From NCBI RefSeq assembly GCF_030272615.1, contig NC_081415.1, positions 376,047,392-376,111,391 on the forward strand: a DNA stretch of 64,000 nt, in the 5' to 3' direction. Shown piece after piece: positions 32,369 to 43,351 of the stretch. How positions within the stretch are numbered: the first letter of the stretch is position 1; each line of letters starts with the position of its first letter. Source of the stretch: Cryptomeria japonica. Its lineage: Eukaryota > Streptophyta > Pinopsida > Cupressales > Cupressaceae. The position numbers were made by a program, and so were the translations under genes. The notes under the pieces are model-generated. The model had not been told where the DNA came from, did no database searches, and saw only the letters and a list, made by a program, of their open reading frames with translations.

Positions 32369-33500
32369 GTGTTTCATGATGATACGGACCTACTAAAATT
32401 CTTACAGTGTGTTGATCACTATCAGACTCAGGCAATAAATTTCAGTGACTTTGTGGAAAAGACTGAAGGTAAGGAAACTTTATTTGGATATGAAATCATA
32501 CAATTGAAGTCAAATAAATTACCAAGAGGCTTAGTAGCATTGGAAAGGACTTTCAATACTCAGGATGTAATTGAGACTAAAGGATCAGCTATTAAAGAAA
32601 GTGATGTGGAACAAGTCAATTTAGGAAGTGAAGAAACTCCTAGAAATGTTTTCATTGGGAGAAGGATAACTCCTGCCATGAGGCAACAACTGATGACATT
32701 ACTAAGAAGATATAAACATGTGTTTGCATGGTCTTATGAAGATCTCAAAGCCTATAGAGAAGATCTTTTTCAACATGAGATACCACTTAAGCCAGAAGCT
32801 AAACCATTCAGACAAAAGCAGAGACCTATTAATCCAACATTGTTACCAAAAATGAGGGAAGAGATCATAAAAATGAAAGATGAAGGAATTATTGAACCCT
32901 GCAGATATTCCACATGGGTCTCTAACTTAGTACCGGTCAGAAAGAAGAATGGGGATATTAGATTGTGTGTGGACTTTAGAAACTTAAACATATCATCTCT
33001 AAAGGACAATTACCCATTGCCAAATATGGACAACATGCTGCAGAAAGTGACAGGGTGTGAGTTGTTATCTATGATGGATGGGTTTTCAGGTTACAATCAG
33101 GTGAAAGTTAAAGAAACTGAAAAGTATAAAACAACCTTTACAACTCCATGGGGCACTTATGTATATGCACGAATGCCATTTGGATTGACTAATGCTGGTG
33201 CCACATTTCAGAGAGCAATGGATGTGGCTTTTGCAGAGCTGATTGATGTAATCATGGTAGTATAACAAGATGATTTAATTGCATACTCAAAAAGGGCTGA
33301 TGATCATTGTGAGCACCTTGAGAAGATATTCAAGAAAGCCTTAGAGTATGGGATTTCCTTGAATCCTAAAAAATGCCATTTTGGTGTCGAAGAAGGAAAG
33401 TTACTTGGACACATAGTATCCAAGGAGGGGGTAAGAATTGACCCTGAAAGGGCGGTAGCTATCAATGAGGTTTCCATTCCTTGAACTATCAAGGCCATTC
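32369..33500 (+). pseudogene. Element B reverse transcriptase
   Basis: The 298-codon stretch 32369-33265 has RT blocks FAWSYEDLKAYREDLFQHEI, EGIIEPCRYSTWVSNLVPV, LCVDFRNLN, YPLPNMDNML, MDGFSGYNQV and YARMPFGLTNAGATFQRAMD. The stop at 33263-33265 falls on the first residue of the YXDD box, leaving QDD, so the ancestral motif was probably YQDD. Downstream in the same frame are AYSK, EHLEKIFKKALEYGISLNPKKCHFG and LLGHIVSKEGVRIDPE. A second stop lies near 33482. Confidence 0.92.
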
Positions 33501-33508
33501 AATCATTC

Positions 33509-34150
33509 TTGGGACAAATAAATTTTGTAAGAAGGTTTATTCTAAATTTTGCAGATATAATAAAACCTATAGTAAAGATGTTAAAAAAGGGAGTCCAAAT
33601 TGATTGGACTGGGGAAGCAGTTGATTCCTTTGTAGCGATCAAAAGAGCAATTTCTGAAGCACCAGTACTAATCTCTCCAGATTTTAGCAAGCCTTTTATA
33701 ATATTCTCATTTGCTTCTTGTCATACAATAGCAACAGTATTGTTGCAGAAGAATCCAGAAGGGTATGAGCAGCCCATTGCATATTTTAGCAAGTCTTTGA
33801 GCCCTTCGGAAATAAAATGAGTTGAATGAAAAGCAAGCTTATGCCTTGGTCAGATTAGTAAAACAGTTTCGACCATACTTGGTGGGGGTTGAAGTTGTAG
33901 CATATGTCCCTAATGCAGCAGTGAAAGATATCTTCAGACAAACTGAGGTCACAGGCAAAAGATGTAAATGGATCAACCAAATACAAGAGTTCAACATTGA
34001 ACTCAAAATTTCACAAGTTATCAAAGGACAAGGGTTGGCCAAACTCATTACAGGGACTGAAATTGAGGAGTCTTGTGTAAACCAAGTGGGATTAGAAGAA
34101 GCCAACTTCAGCATTGAGAATACAGCATGGTACACTGACATCATATACTA
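33509..34150 (+). pseudogene. Element B gypsy-type RNase H, degenerate
   Basis: After QSFLGQINFVRRFI the RNase H region reads FIIFSFASCHTIATVLLQ and QPIAYFSKSLS. Families normally have an Asp at the first position (YTDAS), but here it is Ser/Ala, so a catalytic residue is lost. A frame change occurs near 33815, then KQAYALVRLVKQFRPYLVG continues. Loss of this copy while the extra RNase H keeps its catalytic residues suggests the latter took over the job. Confidence 0.85.
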
Positions 34151-35384
34151 CCTTAAGCACTTGAAATGCCTGGATGGTATGACTGATAATCAGAGAAGAA
34201 CTTTAAAGTTGAAATCTGCGAGATATGTGATTGTCAATGGGGACTTGTATTGGAAAAACAGAGATGGGATATTATTATTGTGCCTAGATAACTGCCAAGC
34301 AGAGAAGGTACTCCAAGAGATGCATGATGGGGTTTGTGGTGGTCATTTTTCGGCTAAGACTACTGCACATAAGATATTGAGAGCTGGATACTTTTGGCCA
34401 TGCGTTTTCAATGACTCTTATAGATATGTTAGAAAGTGTGAGGCTTGTTAGAAATTTTCAAGCAAAATGAAATATCAAGGGTCACTTCCATTAAGACCAA
34501 TGCTAGCTGAGGAACCATTTCAATAATGGGGAATAGATTTCATAGGAGAAATATCTGAAAGATCCAGCGGAGGACACAGATGGATATTGGTTGCTACAGA
34601 CTATTTTACCAAGTGGGTAGAGGCAATACCCACTAGACAAGCTACTAGTAAAGTAGTAATAAAATTCATAATGGAGAACATTATAACCAGATTCGGTGTT
34701 CCTGCAAAGATCATCTCAGACAATGGCATGTCCTTTAGGTCTGAGGAATTCAACACTTTTTGTGAAGAGTATGGCATTCAAATATCTCATTCTTCTCCTT
34801 ACCACCCTCAAGGAAATGGGCAAGCTGAATCAAGCAACAAAAATATCCTAAAGATCATTAAAAGGATGTTAGGACACAACAAGAAGGCATGGGATTCAAA
34901 GTTGAGTCTTGCATTATGGGCAGATAGAATAACAATGAAGAAATCTACGGGAAAGTCTCCATTTGAGTTGGTTTATGGCAAAAGAGCCAGATTGCCTTTG
35001 GACAATCTCCTGCCTGTACATAGGTTCGTGACTCAAGAGGGGATAGATGTTGAAGACCCCTCACAAGAGAGGATGATGCAGTTAGCAAAGCTTGATGAAG
35101 TCATAATAGAGGCTCAGAAATAGAATATAAAGATTCAAAATCAAATGAAGAAGTTGTATGATAGGAGGACAACGGATATAAAATTTTGTGTGGGTGATTG
35201 GGTCTTAATGTGGAATGCCAGGAGTCAAGACAAAGGCAAACATGGCAAATTTGAGGCTTTATGGATCGGACCATATGTGATTATGGATAAAAAAGGAGAA
35301 GACTCCTACTTGCTCCAACGTACAGAAGGGGAAGTCCAAGAATTGCCAGTACATGGACAGTTCTTGAAGAATTTCTTTTCTTGA
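34151..35384 (+). pseudogene. Element B integrase
   Basis: The HHCC finger reads MHDGVCGGHFS to KCEAC (about 34320-34449). The catalytic core has ATDYFTKWVEAIP (first Asp, 34591), ISDNGMSF (second Asp, about 34714) and GQAESSNKNILK (Glu, about 34820), all present. The C-terminal module has YDRR and GDWVLMWNARSQ..GKFEALWIGPY. Stops lie at 34449, after EEPFQ near 34524, and at 35123. One frame is kept from 33822 to 35384, ending KNFFS. Confidence 0.92.
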
Positions 35385-35524
35385 TATATTCTGTTACATG
35401 TACAGTAGATTAGGATCCACTTCCATTGTAAATACCATGACTTGTCCAAATGTATCATCAGTAACTAGAGATTCTGAATTCTTGAAGACATACACAATAT
35501 GCCTCCATCCTCAGTCAGAGCCGC
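35385..35524 (+). other. Element B 3' non-coding segment before the LTR
   Basis: A short non-coding stretch between the integrase stop and the 3' LTR. I see no strong polypurine tract directly before TGTTGAACAC. Confidence 0.6.
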
Positions 35525-36898
35525 TGTTGAACACTATATTTGAAATAAAAAAAATCTTCCCAAAGGCGTGAAAACTAAAAGATATCGGCCAAAATATCAT
35601 ATTGAGCATCTCAAAAGGAGTTTTACCGAAAGAATACTTTCATCAAAATAAAGCATGACGTGTAAAACACTATGTAAAGATGTCTTCGGCGGAATATCAC
35701 TTTCGATAAATGAAGGAGGCCGCTCATCGATACTCCAGTTTCATCGAAAAATGAAAAGCAAAAAGCAATTTCGAGGAGATACAACTGCCGAAGAAATTCG
35801 AAAAGCATTCATCGAAATGCAAATCTCATCGATAATATTCTATCGAATAGAAACAGAGGGGTTTTATCGATAAAGGGGATATCGAAGAAAAAAGACTTTC
35901 GAAGAGCTTGCATGAACTTTCACCGAAGAACAGAACTCATCGAAATATGATTTTGATGAAACTTGCGAATGACTTATCGAAAGAAAGTTCATCGAGGAAA
36001 AGATGATTTCGATGAGACTTGAAAATAGTTTTCCGACATGGGCTATTCGCCAATGAAAAAAAAAAAATAGACACATAGGAACAAAATAGGAATGTATGCC
36101 AACCTGTAAGTTTTCTGTTCAAATTTTGATGGAATACATGCTATGATCAGTCATTTTTCTTTGCGTATGTGTTGCGGATTATTTCATTTTGTTTTGGCAA
36201 TCGCATGTGATATTATCCAAAGAGATAAGGTTATTCATATTATTGGAATTAAATTTATGTTGTATGTTGTAAGGTTGAAATAAAAGTTCTGCTTGCGAAT
36301 TATAATTTTTTCTTCGCAGTACTTACTTGAATGGTCCCTTAAAGGTAGGGTTAAATTCATTCAAGCAACTTATGATATAAGCATTCAATTGATCTCAAAA
36401 GAAATAATAACCGACAGGTCCATAAAGGGGTGGGTTAAAAAACTGTCTCACAGGTCCGCACAGTAAGTCCTAAAGAAAATATAATGACTCTGTAGCCCAA
36501 ATAGCGAAGAAGGCACTGGTTATTTACAGATTACACTTATCATCATATTCATCGTATGTCATTTTAAAGCAACAGGAGTAATTAAGTAGGAAACATAGAT
36601 CGAAAAGCTTCTACAACAACAATCTTGAACTCATTTGCTATGTCTCCATCCTAGGAATTTATGCCATCTTGAGATAGGAGGAAACCAGATCAGGACACTT
36701 AATCTGCTATAAAAAGCACCGGTCATTAAAGACAACTGGCGAATAGGTATACCCGCCTAGGTCCTGCAGAGCCTGAAGTGAGAGAGTTAACAACTAAACA
36801 GGTTCACTCTATAAGTTGGCCAAGTCAATTGGAAGGTTTGACCATAGGAGTTGGCATTTCCTTAGAACCTATCCAATCTATTGATTTGAGACCCAACA
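35525..36898 (+). repeat. 3' LTR of element B
   Basis: 1374 bp, starting TGTTGAACACTATATTTG and ending GAGACCCAACA, followed by the target copy CATCC. The TATA box recurs at 36708-36715. About half of the differences from the 5' LTR are at CpG sites. Confidence 0.96.
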
Positions 36899-36903
36899 CA
36901 TCC

Positions 36904-36921
36904 CTAGTTCTTGGCAATCTT
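36904..36921 (+). repeat. 3' LTR of element A, second piece
   Basis: CTAGTTCTTGGCAATCTT matches 5' LTR sequence near 4990-5005. It includes the first copy of the 15-bp SINE target duplication. Confidence 0.85.
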
Positions 36922-37646
36922 TTTTTTCTTTTTCAGTAACAGGTATTAGAATTCCAGCTGCTCTACAACATTCCACTAACCTAAGACAATATGGGGTCTC
37001 GCCCCTACAATATAGTCACTTTTGACTGGAGCTATGAACTAGTGGGGTCTCATGCAGCATATCGATCCTACAATCCACAATACTCCTTATATCTCCCTTC
37101 TCCTTATCTCTCCACAACTTATCTCTCCATTCGCCTTATATCTCCCACTCCTTATCTCTCCAAACACACCACCTTATCACTCCACAACTATCTCCTTATC
37201 ACTCCATAGCAGCTCCACTGCAACTCCTTATCACTCCACAGTCGTCTCCTTATCACTCCACATTGTTGGCCTCCCTTATCACTCCACTGGCAATCACGTG
37301 TGCATGGTGCCTGGCAGTATTACCTGTGTTCTCCTATGCGGGGAGTACAATCTATCTTCCTTCATCTGCCATCAATGCAAACACATGCCAAGGGATTTAA
37401 ACACATGACCTCCCCAAACTGGGGCTCGTGACTAACCGTCACGCTACGGGGTGAACCCTTTAAAAGGGTTTGAACCAAGGATGTAAGCACTACAGGCAAG
37501 AAGCCCCACTATTTCTCCAATGTTCTCCCCAGGGTGAGAGTACTCCATTTTTTACATGGTAGAGATGAACCCATGGGGCTTTGAACCTAGGTTGTAGGCA
37601 CTATAGGCAAGAAGCCCCACCATTTCACCAAAGGGTCATCCCCTTT
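36922..37646 (-). mobile_element. tRNA-derived SINE with three tRNA-like modules
   Basis: A 725-bp insertion is flanked by the perfect 15-bp duplication GTTCTTGGCAATCTT (36907-36921 and 37647-37661). A T-rich run at its left end is the A-rich tail of a minus-strand insertion. On the minus strand, B-box-like sequences GGTTCAAAGCCC (37576-37587), GGTTCAAACCC (37466-37476) and GTGTTTAAATCCC (37392-37404) each lie downstream of an A-box-like TGGTGAAATGG-type sequence. The first two modules share GTGGGGCTTCTTGCCT. A pyrimidine minisatellite fills the body. It has no coding capacity. Confidence 0.82.
37075..37290 (+). repeat. CTTATC(A/T)CTCCA minisatellite in the SINE body
   Basis: About ten copies of CTTATC(A/T)CTCCA or variants at roughly 12-25 bp spacing. 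Length variation here probably explains why this SINE is longer than usual. Confidence 0.85.
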
Positions 37647-38409
37647 GTTCTTGGCAATCTTGCATCAACCAAAGATATTTCTTTTTAGTTTGTTTTTTGC
37701 TTTGTAGTTTCAACATTTCTTTCGACACTTTCTAGTATTTTCTCACCAGATCTTGCAGAGCTGGATTTTGCTTATAATCATGATTATCTTCCTTATTCCT
37801 GAACCATGGAATGCTTGGATCTTTTTTTGACAAGTTAGCGCTTCCAGATTCTAAGATAGTTTACTGGCTTAGAACATCAAAGTTGCTTGGACCTGTTGCT
37901 ATTAGTGAATCTTGTGGATCCTTTCTGTAGCTTGCAGAGCTTTAGTTTGTTGATTCCAATACTCCTTGTTGTGTGGCCAACTTTCCCTTTGATCCATATT
38001 TCTTCCTTTGGATTTTCTAGAAGATTTTCTTTAGTGGAGGCTGACCTAGTGGTTTTACACGTTTGATCTTGTCTTTCAACATTTGATCCCTCTTGGACCG
38101 ACACGAATATCTCTTGAGCATATAAATCAATGTAATTTAGCATCATAATTCATTCCAGAGAATATGGAAGATATATCTTAAGATTCAGAGGTCCGGAGTT
38201 GACCGATTTTGTAATTAAGCATGTTTGTATCAAGTCAGTGAGCCTAATCTTGTAGTCCAGATGTTACTAGTCAATTGTAATCAGTTTTCATGATATAATC
38301 AATCAGTTTTGCATTGTCTCCATCATCTTGTTTTTCTTTCATTTTGTTTACTCTTGCTGCATGGTCTAGATAGATCTCGTTGAGGTCTGTTCTAACAGTG
38401 ACTGCACTA
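37647..38409 (+). repeat. 3' LTR of element A, main piece
   Basis: It starts with the second SINE target copy and continues to GACTGCACTA, matching 5' LTR sequence throughout but with only one 330-bp unit. It contains the TATA-like CATATAAATCAATG near 38118. It is followed by GGATT and the resumed RT of element O. Confidence 0.9.
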
Positions 38410-39440
38410 GGATTGCACCAGAAAACCAACCTAAAATAAATTTCACTTGTCCATGGGGAACATTGCTAGAATATGATGTTGTTTGACCTTAAAAATGGTG
38501 ATCCTACTTATCAGAGGGTAATGACCACCTCATTTCATGATATGATACACAAAATCATGGAAGACTATGTAGATGATTTTCTGGCAAAATCCAAAATAAG
38601 GGATGATCATCTATACATATTGGCTAAATTTTTTGATAGGCTTGAGCAATAAAATGTTCGAATCAATCCCAAAAAGTGTGTGTTTGGAGTAACATCTAGT
38701 AAACTCTTGGGGTTCATTGTATCAAACTGAGGCATTGAAATAGATCCATAAAAAGTGAAAGATATACTAGATATGCCTTCACCCACCACACTCAAGCAAC
38801 TAAGAAGTCTACAAGGAAGAGTACAATCCATAAGATGCTCCATTGTGCAATTGGTAGATACGTTCCACCCATTTCAACACCTTTTGAAGAAAGGTGTCAC
38901 ATTCAAATGGACAGAACAATGCCAAGAGGCTTTTTAAATACTAAAAGAATATCTTTTGTCTACACCAGTCTTGGTTCCACCAACACATGGGAAACCATTA
39001 CTCTTGTACATATCGACAACAAATTCCTATTTAGGTTCTCTCCTTGCACAACATGATTAGCAAGGAAAAGAGAAAGCTATTTACTACATCAACAAAACAC
39101 TCATAGGATATGAACTCAACTAAACACCAATTGAATGAGCATATCTTATAGTGATCTTTGCATCTTAGAAGCTAAGACACTATAAGTTGAGTCATAAAGT
39201 CTAGCTCATTTCATATTTTGATTCACTCAAGTACTTGTTGAATAGACCAGTATTAACCAAAAGACTTGCCAAGTGGGTCATGCTACTAAGTGAATTCAAC
39301 ATAGAATATGTTGATGGAAAGGCCATCAAGTGGCAGATCATAGAAGACTAACTAGCAGAGGAACCACTACAAGACAATCATCTAGTGGTAGTAGATTTTC
39401 TAGATGAATCAGTTTTCACACTTTCAATATCAACAACTTG
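38410..39440 (+). pseudogene. Element O RT (rest) and gypsy RNase H
   Basis: After the GGATT copy the RT continues with GCACCAGAA (APE), TFTCPWGT-like sequence, MTT.FHDMIHKIMEDYVDDFLAKS (YVDD at 38566-38577), RLEQ.NVRINPKKCVFGVTS and KLLGFIVS. The thumb follows (TLKQLRSLQGRVQSIR, 38787-38835). RNase H remnants follow to about 39440 (QGKEKAIYYINKTLIGYELN, KYLLN, AKWVMLLSEFNIEYV). Many stops and several frame changes occur; this is the oldest element here. Confidence 0.88.
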
Positions 39441-39851
39441 AAAGTTGTATTTTGATGGGTCTTATACCAACCATGGAGAAAGAGCAGGAATTCTCTTCAT
39501 AACTCCTCAAGGAGATTCCATTTCTAAATTATTCAGAATTAGCTTCTCCTGTACCGATAACATAGCTAACTATGAAGCCCTAGTAATAGGAATTCGTACT
39601 GCCATATAGTGAAAGATGACAAGTTGATACCTTACAAACAGTTGGTGGAAGAATACAAGAAATGGTTCACCAATATAACATTTGAGCAAATTCCAAGAGC
39701 ACAAAACAAGGCAGCCAATGCTATGGCGACAATAGGCTCTCTTAGATATGCCTAATAATGGAACTCACTTTGAGTTCATAGTGAAAAAACTCATGGTACC
39801 AACATATGAAATGCCATCTACTTAATATGTTTGCATGATAGTGGGACTTGA
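39441..39851 (+). pseudogene. Element O extra RNase H (aRNH type) downstream of gypsy RNase H
   Basis: The translation reads KLYFDGSYTNHGERAGILF (first Asp), then NIANYEALVIG (the usual Glu position reads Asn), a deletion/frame change at the third motif, and AQNKAANAMATIGSL near 39710-39750. It is a degraded second RNase H located after the gypsy RNase H, the order usual for Tat elements and the opposite of element B. The following ~90 bp lead to the insertion point of copia C2 (CTTGA). Confidence 0.85.
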
Positions 39852-41347
39852 TGATAGTTCTGATACTTAATGTAAAGTATAGATGCCAATAGCTAACAAG
39901 ATGAGAGCGGGGGGGGGTGAAGCATACAAACTTAAACTTCTATAAAATCAATAGATTCAACCTCGGTAACTTAAACTTCAGCAACTTAACCAAAACTGCT
40001 AAACATGCAAATTTATGAACACATAATCATAATAACACTCATAACACCAGATTTAACGTGGAAACCCAAATAGGGAAAAACCACTATGGGATTTCAGACC
40101 CACTAAGAAATATACTCTTCTAGAGTATGCTCGGTTAAAAACAAATCCTGTTAAAGACTACAAACACATTGCTAGATGTGACCCGGTTAAGGGATTTCCC
40201 TCAGATCTGTTAGGATCTTCACTTTGTTAGAAGTGACCTTGTCAAAGGATTTCAAACACTCATTTAGAATGTTACATTGCTAGAGGGTTTACATATAAGA
40301 CTGTTAAGTCCACTCGGTTAAGAGATTTTCTGCCACTTACAAAATAACAGTAATACAAATCTATCTGCAACTTCACATCTAAAATGCTAAAGTAGATTCT
40401 TATTTGATCAAAACAATCTAGTCATAGGACTTACCTGTCCCTCTACTGGGCTTTCTAGTCTATTATTCAAACAGGTCTTCAAGCTTCTGTGCTCAGTAAT
40501 CACTATGTAGCATCCCTGTGCTTACACTTGCCCGCATATATTGTTTACTAACAATTCCTTATTTATAAACAATTGCTAACCGCTTAATCTCCTTGATCAC
40601 ATTTCCCATGATCAATCTTAGCCATCAGATCTTCAAACTTGACCAAGTTCAATGTATCCTTCCGATCTAAAAATGTTTTACCTTGCCTTGGGACTTGCAG
40701 TCCTTTCTTGGAACTTGCATAAGGTTATTGCGGTTCAATCTGCGTTGTAGATCTTCCTGTCGATTTTCCTTTTCCATAGATCCTTAACAAACTTCATGTA
40801 CGACATTCCAATAATTTATACATCTCCAGCTAATCATTGTCCTTCATTAAATAATGTTTTTATCCATCCCATGCGCACTGTCATAACTCGGTTGCAACTC
40901 AGTAAATACTAAACTTTACTCGGTAGACATTTTGCCTTCATTAACTGATATCAATAACCTTAGGGTTTACCGACTAGGTTCTTTGCTCCGTGACATAGTA
41001 TAGTATAAACCTTACAATCAACAACATATGTAGAATATCAAAACAATCTAAACATCATGATCTCATCATTGTCTAACTCGATAATAGTTTCCCATTGAAT
41101 AACTTATTCCTCCCTTTATTCATCACATTCTTTCTGTGTCTTTTACCGACATCTTAATTCTCTTCTAATCAATCTTCTCAAGATATGGCAACATCATACT
41201 AAATAAGATAATCAATTTCTTGACATCAATGAAAAAATAATGTTATAAAAATAGTTATCATCCTTCTTCAGTTATATCAATAATCTTCAACAACCTTCTC
41301 ATTATCCTTATTGAATATCAACAATCTTTCTTACTGTAATACCAACA
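39852..41347 (-). repeat. 3' LTR of copia C2
   Basis: On the plus strand it reads TGATAGTTCTGATAC to GTAATACCAACA; on the element strand TGTTGG to CTATCA. A G run near 39910 (GCGGGGGGGGGTG) marks the U5 end on the element strand. Confidence 0.95.
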
Positions 41348-41362
41348 ATCTCCCCCTTTGGC
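41348..41362 (-). other. Polypurine tract of copia C2
   Basis: ATCTCCCCCTTTGGC on the plus strand is CCAAAGGGGGAGAT on the element strand, directly before the 3' LTR and the same tract as in copia C. Confidence 0.88.
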
Positions 41363-41863
41363 ATTGATGGCAAAACCAATAATTAAATGGTAATACCAAC
41401 AAGATATTCAAATTGATTCGGATTCAAATTGTTGTTAGACTTCTCCTGTTAACCTTGAGCTATTAAAATCTTCTGAAGTCTTCTCCATTCTTCATTAGGC
41501 TACTAAGTTGTTGACTTGCATTTAGTCTTCTCCATTTTTGCAATCTTGTCCCCCTGTCATTAGTCTTCTATTATTTCCATCATTCAGGGCTTTACCATTC
41601 AGTCAACCATTTCGTCTTCTAACCATTTATAGTCTTCTCCCCCTTTGACAACAATGCCAAAAAGTAAAAGAACTAAATAATAATTTCTTCCTCTATGAAG
41701 TGATTTGCCTTGCTATGTATCATCTCAGTCTCGGTCAGAGCAACTTGTCTCTATTCATAATTTCCTTCACAACTTTAGAAAACCTTCTAAAGTGCATAAA
41801 TTGGCATCAATCCACACATAATATACTGTAGATTCATCGAATTGATGCTTTCACCGAACTTGG

Positions 41864-43351
41864 TCAGTGAGTAGAAGATAGGGGTAGGACCCCTAACTTG
41901 CTTCTGAGATACTCAAAAGTGTCCCTTGACAGTGGCTTTGTGAAGATGTCTACTAATTGCTCCTTTGAACTGATATATTCCAGCACAACTTTCTTCTCTT
42001 GAACTTCTTCTCTGAGATAATGATACTTTATGGATATATGATTTGTCTTAGAGTGCATTACTGGATTCTTTGAAATGTTAATGGCACTAGTATTATCATA
42101 GAATATAGTTACTGGCTCGGTAACTTTCTCATTTATACCTTCCAACAGATGTTTGATCCATGCTATATTGGTACAATTCAATGTTGCAGCAACATATTCA
42201 GCTTCTGTTGTTGACTGTGAGATACATCCTTGTTTCTTGCTAAGCCAACTCACTAGTCTTTCCCCTAAAAAGAAAGCTCCACCACTTGTGCTTTTCCTGT
42301 CATCTATGTTGCCTGCCCAATCAGCATCAGTATAAACTTTTAAATCAAAATCATTTATCTTTTCATATACTAAGCCATAATCTTTAGTGCCTCTCAGGCA
42401 TCTGAAAATTCTCTTGATTGTTGTCATATGGGTCTCCTTGGGATCTGCAGAGAATCTTCCTACAATACCTATTGCATGTGCTATATCCGGTCTACTATGC
42501 ACAACATATTGCAATTTTCCAATCATAGATCGGTAAAGTGTCTCATCAACAGATGCAGATTCATCATTCTTTGATAATTTACAGTTAGTAGGCATAGGAG
42601 TACTTACTGGTTTAGAATCCTCCATTCCAAATTTCTTCAAGATTTCCTTTATGTACTTGGATTGAGTAATGAAAATCTCATCTTTCATTTGCAATATCTA
42701 TAAACCTGTAAAATACTTTATCTCATTAATTAGTGACATCTCAAATTCTTTGCACATTTCATTTCCAAAGTACTTGCATAGAGATTCATTACCACAAAAT
42801 ATAATGTCATCAACAAATATGGCTGAGATCAGTATTCCATTATCCTCATCTTTCTTCATGTACATATTGTTGTTTTCACTTGTCTTTACAAAACCAATCT
42901 TGATCAAATAAGAGTGCAATCTTTCATACCATGCTCTAGGTGCTTGTTTCAAACCATATAAAGCTTTGTTCAATTTGCATACTTGATCTTTACTCCTATC
43001 TTCAACAAATCCTTTAGGTTATTCTATATAAGCTTCTTCTTCTAGTATACCATTCAAAAATGCAGATTTAACATCCATTTGATATACCTTGAAATTTTTG
43101 AAAGCATCATATGCCAACAATGTTCTTACTCCCTCAAGTCTAGCCACAGGTGCAAAATTTTCACCATAATCTATTCCTTCTTCATGAGCATAACCTTTGC
43201 AAACTAGTCTTGCTTTGTTGTGAATGACCTCACCTTTTTCATTTAGCTTGTTTCTAAAAATCCACTTTGTACTGATTACATTTTTTTCCTTTGGTCTTGG
43301 GATTAGTGTCCATGTGTCATTCTTCTTGATTTGATCAATCTCTTCTGTCAT
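41864..43351 (-). pseudogene. Copia C2 RT and RNase H
   Basis: Three open segments share one frame. 43351-43019 has [20 protein letters not shown] and [20 protein letters not shown]. 42973-42698 has ALYGLKQAPRAWYERL and IFVDDIIF, the catalytic DD intact. 42694-41864 has STPMPTNCKLS, then RNase H YTDADWAGN, DRKSTSGGAFFLG, TTEAEYVA and DNTSAI, and ends DIFTKPLS..GVLPLSSTH. Only two stops break it: after AYIE and before ILQM. It is almost complete in sequence but not translatable as one protein. Confidence 0.95.

Larger units (their letters stand above)
27587..36898 (+). mobile_element. Ty3/gypsy (Tat-like) LTR retrotransposon B
   Basis: A complete 9,312-bp element has two 1374-bp LTRs that differ at about 28 sites by eye (near 2%). 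It is flanked by CATCC (27582-27586 and 36899-36903). The PBS differs from the Met type. The coding order is gag, protease, an extra RNase H, RT, a degenerate gypsy RNase H, integrase. It sits in the 3' LTR of element A. Three frameshifts and several stops inactivate it, but LTR identity suggests one of the more recent insertions here. Confidence 0.96.
4974..38409 (+). mobile_element. Ty3/gypsy LTR retrotransposon A with four nested insertions
   Basis: The element is bounded by the 5-bp duplication GGATT (4969-4973 and 38410-38414), inside the RT of element O. The 5' LTR is 4974-6085. The 3' LTR survives in three pieces: 27571-27586, 36904-36921 and 37662-38409. Order along the plus strand is gag, protease, RT, RNase H, integrase. 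It is interrupted by copia C, a CACTA transposon, gypsy B and a SINE. Removing those insertions plus one copy of each target duplication leaves about 6.4 kb. The 3' LTR pieces sum to 782 bp. The 5' LTR is 1112 bp and contains one extra 330-bp repeat, so the two lengths reconcile exactly. The integrase resembles the chromovirus type but I see no chromodomain. Confidence 0.93.

Noticed and set aside
35655-36122. Open stretches inside the element B LTRs, both strands
   Set aside because: Present in both LTR copies, overlapping on both strands, no recognisable domain, ordinary LTR sequence.
37392-37600. Genuine tRNA genes from the B-box-like sequences
   Set aside because: No cloverleaf with paired acceptor stem is evident. 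The modules lie within a SINE with target duplication and tail.
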